Source: Dipteris shenzhenensis (lineage: Eukaryota; Polypodiophyta; Polypodiopsida; Gleicheniales). Taken from it: DNA of 64,000 bases. The translations under genes and the position numbers were made by a program. This document shows positions 32,658 to 45,065 of the stretch, piece after piece. Location: NCBI GenBank assembly GCA_047967505.1, contig CM106538.1; one strand, 5' to 3'. The notes under the pieces are model-generated. The model did not search any database, was not told the DNA's origin, and worked only from the letters and a program-made list of their open reading frames with translations. Numbering within the stretch: the stretch's first letter is position 1; each line of letters opens with the position of its first letter.

Positions 32658-33924
32658 AGCATTGTAAGTCCAGTAAATGAAATCAATCAGATTAGGAATT
32701 GGCAAACTCAATTTGGGAATGGTCAGAAATACTTTGTCTTTGAATAATGCCTTGGATCATGGGATGGGGTCCCATGAACCTGCTGCCTATGACGACGAAT
32801 GGTTCTGCCCTCGACTAAAGGTGACGTGTGTAGTAGTAAAAGGATAGCCCTCATGGAATCTCTAAGGGGTCTTGATTTTGGCCATGATTTGCACATTCTA
32901 GCACTTGAGCCATATATCAATTTCCAACACTTGAGGCATATAGTGGCTTTGCCCACGCAATGTTTCCAGCTGCAATCCAAGCCTCAAGCAATCTCATATT
33001 CTGTATCCAGAGACATCATGAGGGGTAGAGCCTCTTTTTGGTAGTCTCACTAGCAATATGTATTGAAAAAAAAATGTATTCAATTATTATATTCTTCCTT
33101 GCTATATGAATGCTCTTAATGCATCCAAATTGTAGAACTACTTCAATACTACTTCTTAGTTATATTGTATAATAACCTCCATATGTATGCTCGTGAGACA
33201 ACAAAAAAGAGACCTGGCAACCCAAAAATGATAGTGCATTGATGCGCTGCCATTTTTGGGCTACTAGGCCTCTTTTTTAATGTTTCCTGAACATAAGAAC
33301 AAGCACTTGTGTTCCTTACCTTTCTTTCCAATGGGGGTTTTGATTTTGGGGGTGTATTCCAAAAATTGATAAACAACATTATTTGATGCATATAGTTTTA
33401 TTAAATCGATAAAATGGGCATGAAAACATCTAAATTGGCTCTTGCCATTTGATTTGATGTATGACATGACCCCATTTGGATTTGTAATTCCAAAGATATG
33501 GGGTCTTACTTTTAGGGCTTGAATGCCTAAAATAGGCAGCGCGCCAATGCACTGCCTATTTCATACATTTAGGACTCAAAAGTAGGACCCCATGTAGGAC
33601 CAAATGAGGTCCTACTTTTGAGGCCTAAATGCATGAAATAGGCAGCACATTGACAAGCTACCTATTTCAAGAATTTAGGTCCTAAAAGTAGGACCCCGTA
33701 TCTTTGGACTTACAAATCCCAATGGGATCATGTCCTATATCAAATCGAACGACAAGAGTCAATTTAGATGGTTTTCATGCCCGATTTCTCCATCAATCAA
33801 AACTGTATGCATAAATATATACATCAAGATATGCATCAATATATGCATCAATATATACATATGTATGTATGTATATATATATATATATAGATACATACAT
33901 ACATACATACATACATGTGTGTGT

Positions 33925-33926
<2 letters not shown>

Positions 33927-33987
<61 letters not shown>
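33927..33987. repeat. (CA)n microsatellite within the array
   Basis: About 30 CA units, flanked by TACA/TATA tracts. A second such tract is at 36045-36098. Other units have TA and CATA tracts instead. Confidence 0.92.
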
Positions 33988-33995
<8 letters not shown>

Positions 33996-34640
33996 CACAT
34001 ATAGATATATATGTATGTATATACATACATATATACATACTTACATACATACATCAAAATGGGGGTCTTGATTTTGGGGGGGGTATGCCAAAAATTGATA
34101 AACAACATTATTTGATGAATATAGTTTTAGTTGATGGAGAAAATGGACATGAAAACCATCTAAATTGGATCTTGCCATTCAATTTGATATATGACATGAA
34201 CCCATTCGGATATGCAAGTCCAAGGATACGGGGTGCTACTTTTAGGGTCTGAATGCCTAAAATAGGCAACGCGTTAACGCGCTGCCTATTTCATGCATTT
34301 AGGCCTCAAAAGTAGGACCCCATTGGCAACACAATGGGGTCCTACTTTTGAGGCCTAAATGCATGAAATAGGCAGCGCATTTGTTGCCAATGGGGTCCTA
34401 CTTTTGAGGCCTAAATGCATGAAATAGGCAGCGCGTTAACGCGCTGCCTTTTTCAGGCATTCAGGCCTTAAAAGTAGGACCCCGTATCTTTGGACTTACA
34501 AATCCAAATGGCGTCATGTCATATATCAAATCAAATGGCAAGAGCCAATTTAGATGATTTTCATGTCCATTTTCTCCATATATCAAAATTGTATGCATCA
34601 ATATATACATCAATATATACAAATATGCATCAACATATAC

Positions 34641-34707
<67 letters not shown>

Positions 34708-34892
34708 CATGCATATACATACATACATACATACATACAAACATCAAAAGTAAGACCCCATTGGTTTCCCATGTCATGCATTTTGTTGTCTCTTGAGCAT
34801 AACAACAAGCAGTTGTGTTCTTTACCTTTCTTTGCAATGGGGGTCTTGATTTTGGGGGGGTATGCCAAAAATTGATCAACAACATTATTTGA

Positions 34893-35316
34893 TGAATATA
34901 GTTTTAGTTGATGGAGAAAATGGACATGAAAACCATCTAAATTGGATCTTGCCGTTTGATTTGATATATGACATGACCCCATTTGGATATGCAAGTCCAA
35001 AGATACGGGGTGCTACTTTTAGGGCCTGAATGCCTAAAATAGGGAGCGCGTCAACGCGCTGCCTATTTCATGCATTTAGGCCTCAAAAGTAGGACCCCAT
35101 TGGGTTGCCAATGGGGTCCTACTTTTGAGGCCTAAATGCATGAAATAGGCAGCGCGTTGACGCGCTCCCTATTTTAGGCATTCAGGCCCTAAAAGTAGGA
35201 CCCCGTATCTTTGGACTTACAAATCCAAATGGGGTCATGTCATATATCAAATCAAATGGCAAGAGCCAATTTAGATGATTTTCATGTCCATTTTCTCCAT
35301 ATATCAAAATTGTATG
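34893..35316. repeat. Representative palindrome unit of the array
   Basis: Left arm about 34893-35103 and right arm about 35108-35316 are reverse complements at high identity, with loop GTTG at 35104-35107. Within each arm is AGCGCGTCAACGCGCT or AGCGCGTTGACGCGCT, itself a dyad. Equivalent structures centre near 34310, 35815, 36525, 37265, 37957 and 38670. Confidence 0.9.
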
Positions 35317-35997
35317 CATCAATATATACATCAATATATACATATATGCATCAACATATACATAAATACATATATATATATATATATATATGTATATGTA
35401 TGTATGTATGTATGTACATGCATATATATACATACATACATACATACAAACATCAAAAGTAAGACCCCATTGGTTTCCCATGTCATGCATTTTGTTGTCT
35501 CATGAGCATAAGAACAAGCACTTGTGTTCTTTACCTTTCTTTGCAATGGGGGTCTTGATTTTGGGGGGGTATGCCAAAAATTGATCAACAACATTATTTG
35601 ATGTATATAGTTTTAGTTGATGGAGAAAATGGACATGAAAACCATCTAAAGTGGATCTTGCCGTTCGATTTGATTTATGACATGACCCCATTTGGATATG
35701 CAAGTCCAAAGATACGGGGTACTACTTTTAGGGCCTGAATGGCTAGAATAGGCAGCGCGTTAACGCGCTGTCTATTTCATGCATTTAGGACTTAAAACTA
35801 GGACCCCATTGTGTTGCCAATGGGGTCCTACTTTTGAGGCCTAAATGCATGAAATAGGTAGCGCGTTAACGTGCTACCTATTTTAGGCATTCAGGCCCTA
35901 AAAGTAGGACCCCATCATAGATGGTTTTCATGTCCATTTTCTCCATATATCAAATTTGTATGCATCAATATATACATGTATGCATCAACATATACAT

Positions 35998-36104
<107 letters not shown>

Positions 36105-36788
36105 CACATATAGATATATATGTATGTATATACATACATATATACATACTTACATACATACAGCAAAATTAGGACCCCGTTGGTTACCTATTTCATGCAT
36201 TTTGTTGTCTCATGAGCATAAGAACAAGCACTTGTGTTCCTTACCTTTCTTTGCAATGGGGGTCTTGATTTTGGGGGGGGTATGCCAAAAATTGATAAAC
36301 AACATTATTTGATGAATATAGTTTTAGTTGATGGAGAAAATGGACATGAAAACCATCTAAATTGGATCTTGCCATTCGATTTGATATATGACATGACCCC
36401 ATTCGGATATGCAAGTCCAAAGATACGGGGTGCTACTTTTAGGGCCTAAATGCCTAAAATAGGCAGTGCGTCAACGCGCTGCCTATTTCATGCATTTAGG
36501 CCTCAAAAGTAGGACCCCATTGTGTTGCCAATGGGGTCCTACTTTTGAGGCCTAAATGCATGAAATAGGCAGCGCATTGACGCGCTCCCTATTTTAGGCA
36601 TTCAGGCCCTAAAAGTAGGACCCCGTATTTTGGGACTTACAAATCCAAATGGGGTCATGTCCATTTTCTCCATACAAATCAAACGGCAAGAGCCAATTTA
36701 GATGATTTTCATGTCCATTTTCTCCATACATCAAAATTGTATGCATCAACATATACATCAATATATACATATATGCATCAACATATAC

Positions 36789-36859
<71 letters not shown>

Positions 36860-37516
36860 TGTATGTATGTACATGCATATATATACATACATACATACAT
36901 GCAAACATTAAAAGTAAAACCCCATTGGTTTCCCATGTCATGCATTTTGTTGTCTCATGAGCATAAGAACAAGCACTTGTGTTCCTTACCTTTCTTTTTA
37001 ATGGGGGTCTTGATTTTGGGGGGGGTATGCCAAAAATTGATAAACAACATTATTTGATGAATATAGTTTTAGTTGATGGAGAAAATGGACATGAAAACCA
37101 TCTAAATTGGATCTTGCCATTCGATTTGATATATGACATGACCCCATTCGGATATGCAAGTCCAAAGATACGGGGTGCTACTTTTAGGGCCTGAATGCCT
37201 AAAATAGGCAGCGCGTCAACGCGCTGCCTATTTCATGCATTTAGGCCTCAAAAGTAGGACCCCATTGTGTTGCCAATGGGGTCCTACTTTTGAGGCCTAA
37301 ATGCATGAAATAGGCAGCGCGTTGACGCGCTCCCTATTTTAGGCATTCAGGCCCTAAAAGTAGGACCCCGTATCTTTGGACTTACAAATCCAAATGGGGT
37401 CATGTCATATATCAAATCAAACGGCAAGAGCCAATTTAGATGATTTTCATGTCCATTTTCTCCATACATCAAAATTGTATGCATCAACATATACATACAT
37501 ACATACATATCCATAC

Positions 37517-37561
<45 letters not shown>

Positions 37562-38927
37562 CATGCATATATATACATACATACATACATGCAAACATTA
37601 AAAGTAAAACCCCATTGGTTTCCCATGTCATGCATTTTGTTGTCTCATGAGCATAAGAACAAGCACTTGTGTTCCTTACCTTTCTTTGCAATGGGGGTCT
37701 TGATTTTGGGGGGGGTATGCCAAAAATTGATAAACAACATTATTTGATGAATATAGTTTTAGTTGATGGAGAAAATGGACATGAAAACCATCTAAATTGG
37801 ATCTTGCCATTCGATTTGATATATGACATGACCCCATTCGGATATGCAAGTCCAAAGATACGGGGTGCTACTTTTAGGGCCTGAATGCCTAAAATAGGGA
37901 GCGCGTCAACGCGCTGCCTATTTCATGCATTTAGGCCTCAAAAGTAGGACCCCATTGGGTTGCCAATGGGGTCCTACTTTTGAGGCCTAAATGCATGAAA
38001 TAGGCAGCGCGTTGACGCGCTCCCTATTTTAGGCATTCAGGCCCTAAAAGTAGCACCCCGTATCTTTGGACTTACAAATCCAAATGGGGTCATGTCATAT
38101 ATCAAATCAAACGGCAAGAGCCAATTTAGATGATTTTCATGTCCATTTTCTCCATATATCAAAATTGTATGCATCAATATATACATCAATATATACATAT
38201 ATGCATCAACATATACATAAATACATATATATATATATATATATATATGTATATGTATGTATGTATGTATGTACATGCATATATATACATACATACATAC
38301 ATACAAACATCAAAAGTAAGATCCCATTGGTTTCCCATGTCATGCATTTTGTTGTCTCATAAGCATAAGAACAAGCACTTGTGTTCTTTACCTTTCTTTG
38401 CAATGGGGGTCTTGATTTTGGGGGGGTATGCCAAAAATTGATCAACAACATTATTTGATGTATATAGTTTTAGTTGATGGAGAAAATGGACATGAAAACC
38501 ATCTAAAGTGGATCTTGCCGTTCGATTTGATTTATGACATGACCCCATTTGGATATGCAAGTCCAAAGATACGGGGTACTACTTTTAGGGCCTGAATGGC
38601 TAAAATAGGCAGCGCGTTAACGCGCTGTCTATTTCACGCATTTAGGCCTTAAAACTAGGACCCCATTGTGTTGCTAATGGGGTCCTACTTTTGAGGCCTA
38701 AATGCATGAAATAGGTAGCGCGTTAACGTGCTACCTATTTTAGGCATTCAGGCCCTAAAAGTAGGACCCCATATCTTTGGACTTACAAATCCAAATAGGA
38801 TCATGTCATATATCAAATCGAACGACAAGAACCAATTTAGATGGTTTTCATGTCCATTTTCTCCATATATCAAAATTGTATGCATCAATATATACATCAA
38901 TATATACATATATGCATCAACATATAC

Positions 38928-38988
<61 letters not shown>

Positions 38989-39295
38989 CACACACACACA
39001 CACATACATACATACATATATTTATACATACATACATACATACATACATACAAACATCAAAAGTAAGACCCCATTGGTTGCCTATGTCATGCATTTTGTT
39101 GTCTCATGAGCATAAGAACAAGCACTTGTGTTCCTTACCTTTCTTTGCAATGGGGGTCTTGATTTTGGTGGGGTATGCCAAAAATTGATCAACAACATTA
39201 TTTGATGCATATAGTTTTAGTAGTTTTAGTACACATACATACATACATATGTGTGTGTGTACATACATACATGGATGCATGCATGCATGCATACA

Positions 39296-39326
<31 letters not shown>

Positions 39327-39458
39327 TGATGCATATAGTTTTACTAGATGGGGAAAATAGGCCCTACTCCGATTTTTTTGGAGAGACACAACTAGACAAA
39401 TAGAGCAAGTCCAAGGAGTCGCTGGGGACACCTCCCGGCAAATGGAGATGCCCGGTAT

Positions 39459-39945
39459 GCAATTTTAGCACCAATTTTGGGATGTAAGCTGCATAGTCAT
39501 GTCCAAAAAAAGTTGTCAATTCTTGCATTAAATGTAGGGTGGTGAATATATGCTATTCCGTCATGGGGCCGGAGAAGACGGAGGTAAAAAATTGAACCTC
39601 CAAAAAGACTTCTTTTACCAGTCTATGGGGACCGCGGCTCTTACTAGTGTTGAGAGTGGACAAGACAGCTACCGTTGGTGTGATATGGGAATCTCCCAAT
39701 TTGCAATTTTAGCACCAATTTTGGGATGTAAACTACATAGTTAGGTCCAAAAAAGTTGTGTCAATTATTGCATTAAATGTAGGGTGATGAATATATCCTA
39801 TTTCATCAGGGGGCCTGCAAAAGACGGAGGGAAAAAATTGAACCTCCAAAAAGACTTCTTTTACCGGTCTATGGGGCCTAGCTCTTACTAGCATTGAGAG
39901 TGGACAAGATAGCTACCGCTGGTGTGATATGGGAATCTCCAAGTC
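39459..39945. repeat. 244-bp tandem duplication
   Basis: 39459-39702 and 39703-39945 are near-identical, both starting GCAATTTTAGCACCAATTTT, with small indels. It adjoins the end of the palindromic array. No coding function seen. Confidence 0.88.
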
Positions 39946-41937
39946 TCAAGTTTTGGGGTACATGAAATTAGATCATGCTAACGGTAACTCTAAGAGGTTC
40001 CAAAGGCAGGCAACATTCTTCATCATAGCTAACTCAAATGCAAGGCAGTGAAAATGCCAGGAGAGTTGCTAGGTAGCATTGATTTTGGGAAGGGATATGA
40101 TGATACTTTGTTGTGTTATGTAGGATATTAATTTCCATTAAATTTGGGACATGTTAGATATAACTTCATAAAATCCTAAGTCATGAAATTAATACATTAC
40201 AAGTTCAAGCATAAATAATAGTTGTGAAATTAATGCATTAAATATTCAAGCCTAAAGAAGAATTAATCAAGACCTAATGCACCGTACCATAGACTTTGGC
40301 GTTACCCTCATTCCATAGACTTGCCAACGTAAGGCCAAAATTTTCATTCTTAGGAATATGTGGAAAGACCTTACATTTGGCCCACTTTTGGCGAAAAAAT
40401 TTCATTCTAAAGAATAGGTGGAGTGAAATTGTGTTTGATAAATACAAATCAATGCTCAAGTTTGGACATTATTAAATAAAGGTATCCTTTTGAAGATATT
40501 GGAACACATGAGAGAAATAATATTGAAGATACATGAATTTTTAGACATACTATTAAAGACAAATGAACATATAATGGATGAAATCCTATTGATGATACAT
40601 GAATTTTCAATAGAACTGTTATTCAAAAGATTTGATGGATTGAATGTAGCTTTAATACATTATCCCTTTTACAAGGGTGTTTGAGTTTAAGGCTTGAAAC
40701 ATAAGAATGAATTTGTGTTGAAGCCTAGTGGTTTGTTAAGGATATGTGAAACTTGAAGTAAAAGTACTTACAATGGAAGGGATTATATCAAGATCCTATT
40801 AATGACATGTGAACATATAGTAGAATAATTCTACATAAAATCAGTGGATCAAACTTAATGGCTCAAAAGCAAAAAGGGATTATGGTGCAACCTAGGGGCT
40901 ACTCTACGGCACTATGGCAGCAATCTTTGTAGTTACTATCAAAGGTAGTGTAACTTTTTTGTCAAGGAAAGAGACGTGAACCACTCCACATGACCTAGAT
41001 CTGTATGACCTAGGTTGCACCGACTTGTTTCTTTCATGGATAAAAAGTGACCCTTAGGTGATGCTATAGCACTCCCTTTTTTGGTCCATTATTATAGCAC
41101 AATTGGGGCCTTTTGACCTAATACTAGTTACCCATCAAATATTTGTTGTAGATGTTAGGGGTAATTACCAAACTACTAGTGGTAGTTTTATCACCACCAT
41201 TAGTAATTTTATTTAAGTGTTCCTTAATGGTAGTTCTCCTACTACTACATACAATATTACCAATAGTAGTCCTAATCCCAATGATAGTACACATAATATT
41301 ATTATACCGTCCAACTTTAATCATCATTATATCTATGAATGCATATATATAGGTCTATCTATATCTATACCTATTTATTCGTCATCCAATACGTTTGCAT
41401 TTATTTTTGGTGCTTTGCTTACTTTGAAACTAAAGATAATGTGATTTCATTATTGTTTGCATTGTTGTCAAACATGAGGAGCTGGAATGCATAAGAGTTG
41501 GGAGGCACATTATAATTTATGTGCAGATTTGAGCCATTGAATAGCCTATTGATTCTGATTGTTTTCTTTCTTATTAAATCCTTAATTTGGTTATTTCACA
41601 CCGAACATCGCCATATCAATTCTTTTTTTTTTGGTTCTAGTAATGCCCTATCGCAGCATAGTCTAGGGTTGATCAAACAAGATAAATGGGTGCTCACATT
41701 TAATATATTTTTGAGAGTCAGAGGATAGTGGCTGTAGACTACAAAATCATCACTTTGAATAAATTTGGCAAGATTCTTCTGATAGAAGGAATAATTTCTA
41801 TTGCACTAAAGATGAAAGAAAATTATCAAAAGGCTGATACAAGGCTCAAAATCACACTGGTGCTACTAGGCTTAATAGTCGTAGGCTAGTAGTAGTACTA
41901 GTGTATGTACTAAGTAGTGTGCATGCCTCTCCTCATT
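39946..41937. other. No gene recognised; one short inverted repeat
   Basis: GGTGCAACCTAGG at 40884-40896 and its complement at 41009-41021 bound a 138-bp segment that could be a small MITE; no target duplication could be confirmed. A 64-codon ORF at 40490-40684 consists of internally repeated Ile/His-rich sequence and is not credible as a gene. Confidence 0.5.
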
Positions 41938-42103
41938 AAAATTCATAGTCTTCAAAAATATATAATACATAAGTCAAAATATTATAATTAGTTTTATCAT
42001 CCTAATGTTGAAACTGACTTAAATTCATAGTCTTCAAAAAGGTATAATACATAAGTCAAAATATTCCAATTAGTTTTATTGTCCTCATGTCGAAACTGAC
42101 ATT
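41938..42103. repeat. 83-bp tandem duplication
   Basis: Two copies containing ATAATACATAAGTCAAAATA, ending at GAAACTGAC. Confidence 0.85.
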
Positions 42104-42145
42104 CTCTTCCTTCGTCTCCTATGAGCTTCAAACCTTTAATCCATT

Positions 42146-42545
42146 AATCTCTCAAATAGTAAGAATGGTCTTGTATTAAGAGACGATGATATCTAAAGTG
42201 ATCTACAAATACTAAGAATGGTCTTATATTAAGAGGTGATGATATCTCAAGTGTTATACAAACCGTAAGAATGGTTTTGTATTAAAAGGTGATGATATCT
42301 CAAGTGTTCTACAAATAGTAAGAATGGTTCAAGTGTTCTACAAAAGTATTAGGTACCTCTTAGTGGCTGAAGGGAAGGAGTGATGATATCTCAAGTGTTC
42401 TACAAATAGTAAGAATGGTCTTGTATTAAGAGGTGATGATATCTCAAGTGTTCTACAAATAGTAATAATGGTTTTGTATTAGGAGGTGATGATATCTCAA
42501 GTGTTCTATAAAACTATTAGATACCTCTTAGTGGTTGAAGGGAAG
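42146..42545. repeat. 53-bp minisatellite with higher-order structure
   Basis: About six units containing GTGATGATATCTCAAGTG and GTAAGAATGGT. After unit four and again at the end comes the same 40-bp tail (ACCTCTTAGTGG...TGAAGGGAAGG), so a block of units plus tail was duplicated. Confidence 0.88.
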
Positions 42546-43071
42546 GGGTTGGAAGTATGGGCAAAATCTCTAGGAACTACAGGATGGTTGCAAGAACAAT
42601 TTTGAATGTCATAAATGACACTTGGGTTTTTCAACATATGGGTGAACTATTTTTAAACATTTTCTTTCATAGTTGATAACATTTTAATAAGAAGAACCAT
42701 TTTGAATGTCATAAGTGTTGATGCAATCCCATGCTATGAAGTCTACACAAAGTTTTTTTTCCCCACATATGGGTGAAGTGATGTTTATGTTACTAAGTTC
42801 AACATATCAAGCAACGCATTTGTTTTGATTATTGAAGGAGTTTGATAATAAGACCCATTTCAAATGCAAAAGAATTGTTGTATCAGTAATGGAATCCGCT
42901 TTGGAGTGGAAATTCGGTTTCTTTCAAACCACATACTATTGTTGCATAATGTGAGTATGGCTCCAATTGGAAGTTAAGGTAGACTATAATTCGCAATATT
43001 GGTATAGTTACACATAGTAACATAAGTTTTATTTTCGACAATTTTCCCAAATAGTGGTTTCCACAAAGCTA
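42546..43071. other. No gene recognised
   Basis: AT-rich. The segment TTTTGAATGTCATAA occurs twice (42601, 42703); nothing else to assign. Confidence 0.55.
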
Positions 43072-43099
43072 TGTTGAATACCTCGATAAGGAAATTGTG

Positions 43100-43165
43100 G
43101 AAAAGCTCGCTCGCTTTTTTGGGCCCGCTCGCTTTTCCTCGCTCGCTCTATCGAATGCCTCTTGA
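43100..43165 (-). repeat. GCGAGC-rich motif cluster, right (inverted)
   Basis: Plus strand reads GCTCGCTCGCTTTTTTGGGC and GCTCGCTTTTCCTCGCTCGC; on the minus strand this matches AGCGAGCGAAGAAAAGCGAGC of the 30.1-kb cluster over about 60 bases. Confidence 0.7.
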
Positions 43166-43227
43166 GGAGATATCGAGCTCCACTCGTGATATGCCAGGCT
43201 GACCGTTGTGCATTTATGTCACCGACT

Positions 43228-43514
43228 TGTTAGCTGCAGATGCGGTTGGTACACCGCCCATGAATAATAGCTGGATGACAGCTATCCTTACGTATTCTAG
43301 TTTGTGGCTCAGTTAGTATGCCGCCTTAGTTAGTTGAGTTTGGTTTGAGACCCACATATAGAGTTCTTCTATTTCTTTGTACTAGAGTTCTTTTGGCTTT
43401 CACAACTAAGAAGAGGAAAACTATTTTCAGCCTCCACCTTTGTGTGTATTCCCCCATTGTCTATGTGAGAAAGCCGCAAGTGAGACTCCTTCCCTCTCTC
43501 CCACTATCTTCACA
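43228..43514 (+). repeat. 5' LTR of A2 (start uncertain)
   Basis: The end is fixed at TTCACA (43514) by the primer-binding site. The start is inferred: TGTTAGCTGCAG at 43228 gives a 287-bp LTR with TGT...ACA ends; alternatives are TGATATGCC at 43188 or TGTTGAATACC at 43072. A TATA-like ACATATAGAG lies at about 43355. No second LTR is available to decide. Confidence 0.55.
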
Positions 43515-43526
43515 TGGTATCAGAGC
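43515..43526 (+). other. Primer-binding site of A2
   Basis: TGGTATCAGAGC immediately follows the LTR end. Confidence 0.9.
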
Positions 43527-44060
43527 CTGGTTCGTGGTAAGGAGCAGAAGAAAGCAAACCAAGTTCACAGTGTCCTGGTAAGAGGACCAGTGTTGCTTTC
43601 CTTTTTCGAGTTTGGGAGCAAATCTCTGCAGGTAGCACAGCCGAAAAGTGCAAGAGTGCATTGTCTCAGGTTGAGATGCCCTTCGCGGTGTGGCGAGAGG
43701 GCAATATATGCTGTGGAAAGTGGGGTGAAGACCTCGGTGACTTTATTTTTCTGATTGGAGGCCATTTCGGGGCCCATTTTAGAGGCGGAAGTTCGTCGCA
43801 GGCATTGAGAAAAAGGCCCTGTTTTTGCTGTGCGACCACTGCTCTGCAGGTTGGTGAAAAGTTACCGCAGAAATTGCATCGTATGCCTGTGCGCAGAGAT
43901 ATTGGGAGTTACAGAATCATCCTTATTGCCTGTTGATGCAAAATCGTCACTAGGAAGTGACTGTGTGGTCAAATACCACTTTCGTCAGTTTTGCAGATTT
44001 GCCCGTGTGAGGTAGAAGCTGTGTTTTTTACAGTGACATAATATTTTGCAGTGTTCTGTA

Positions 44061-45065
44061 ATGGCATCTGATTCTCTTTCACAGATTGTCACTGAAAAGC
44101 TTGACAAGAACAACTTCCAAGCATGGAAGTTTCGAATGATGAATTTCCTTATGGAAAAAGGATATTGGGAGTTCATTACAGGAAATGAAGAAGAACCAGT
44201 TCTTCCTAATGTTCCCAATCAACAGGAAATGCAGGCATTTAAAGGATGGCATGAGAGAGCTAGAAAAGTTATGTATTGGCTGTCTATCAGTATTTCGGAT
44301 TCTATGATTGTGCATATTCAGGATGCAAGTATGCCAAAGGAGGCATGGGATACTTTGGCAAAAATGTATAGCACAAATACGCAAGCCAGGAAAATGCAGC
44401 TCAAACAGGAGTTGCACAATGTGCAGAGAGAAAATATGAGCATCAATGACTACCACATGAAGGTGCAGAAAATTGCAGATGCACTTGTTTCCATTGGGTC
44501 ACTAGTGGAAGATGATGATCTAGTTTCTGTGACTTTGAATGGTCTAGGAAAGGATTATGCACAATTCCGGACATCCATTGCCGTCCGTGAAAAATTTTCC
44601 TGATTTTGAGGAGTTGTTTGCTCTTCTAATTTCTGAAGAGTAGAGAAATGGTGGTGCATCTTCTTCAGGAGGAACTTTAAAAGAAACTGTCTTCCACTTA
44701 AATGCTGGAAGAGGTAGAGGCAGAGGCAGAGGTAGAGGAGGTCGATCTAGAGGCCGTGGTAGAAATCAGAATATGCAGCAAACTCAAGAAAACCAGTCCT
44801 ATGGAGGAGGACGTGGTAACTCTAGAGGCAGGGGGAGCCAAAGAGGCCATGGTGGATGGCAGAGAGGTCAAAATGCAAATAGCAATGTTGAATGCTACTA
44901 TTGTAGTAAATAGGGTCATATGGCTAAAGACTGCTACAAAAAGCAGAATGACATTATAAATGGAAAATTGCAGCAAGGCAATTATGCATCCTCTAGTAGA
45001 AAGGGTGATGACAGAAATGCACATTTGTTTATGGTACAACACATGACCAATTCTGTGACAAGTGC
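44061..45065 (+). pseudogene. gag: Copia gag of copy A2
   Basis: ATG at 44061 (M-A-S-D-S-L-S-Q-I-V). The gag core is open to 44603, where an extra T in GAAAAATTTTCC shifts the frame; a TAG follows at 44641. An Arg/Gly-rich region (about 44700-44890) precedes a zinc knuckle at about 44890-44938, C-Y-Y-C-S-K-stop-G-H-M-A-K-D-C, with a TAG inside. In contrast to A1 the fourth ligand C is kept. The 5' end differs from A1 by CAG at codon 8. Confidence 0.88.

Noticed and set aside
40490-40684. 64-codon ORF with Ile/His-rich helical sequence
   Set aside because: Built from an internal ~45-bp repeat in AT-rich DNA; no supporting context.
40884-41021. 13-bp inverted repeat as a MITE
   Set aside because: Kept only as a note: terminal repeats are short and no target-site duplication could be identified.
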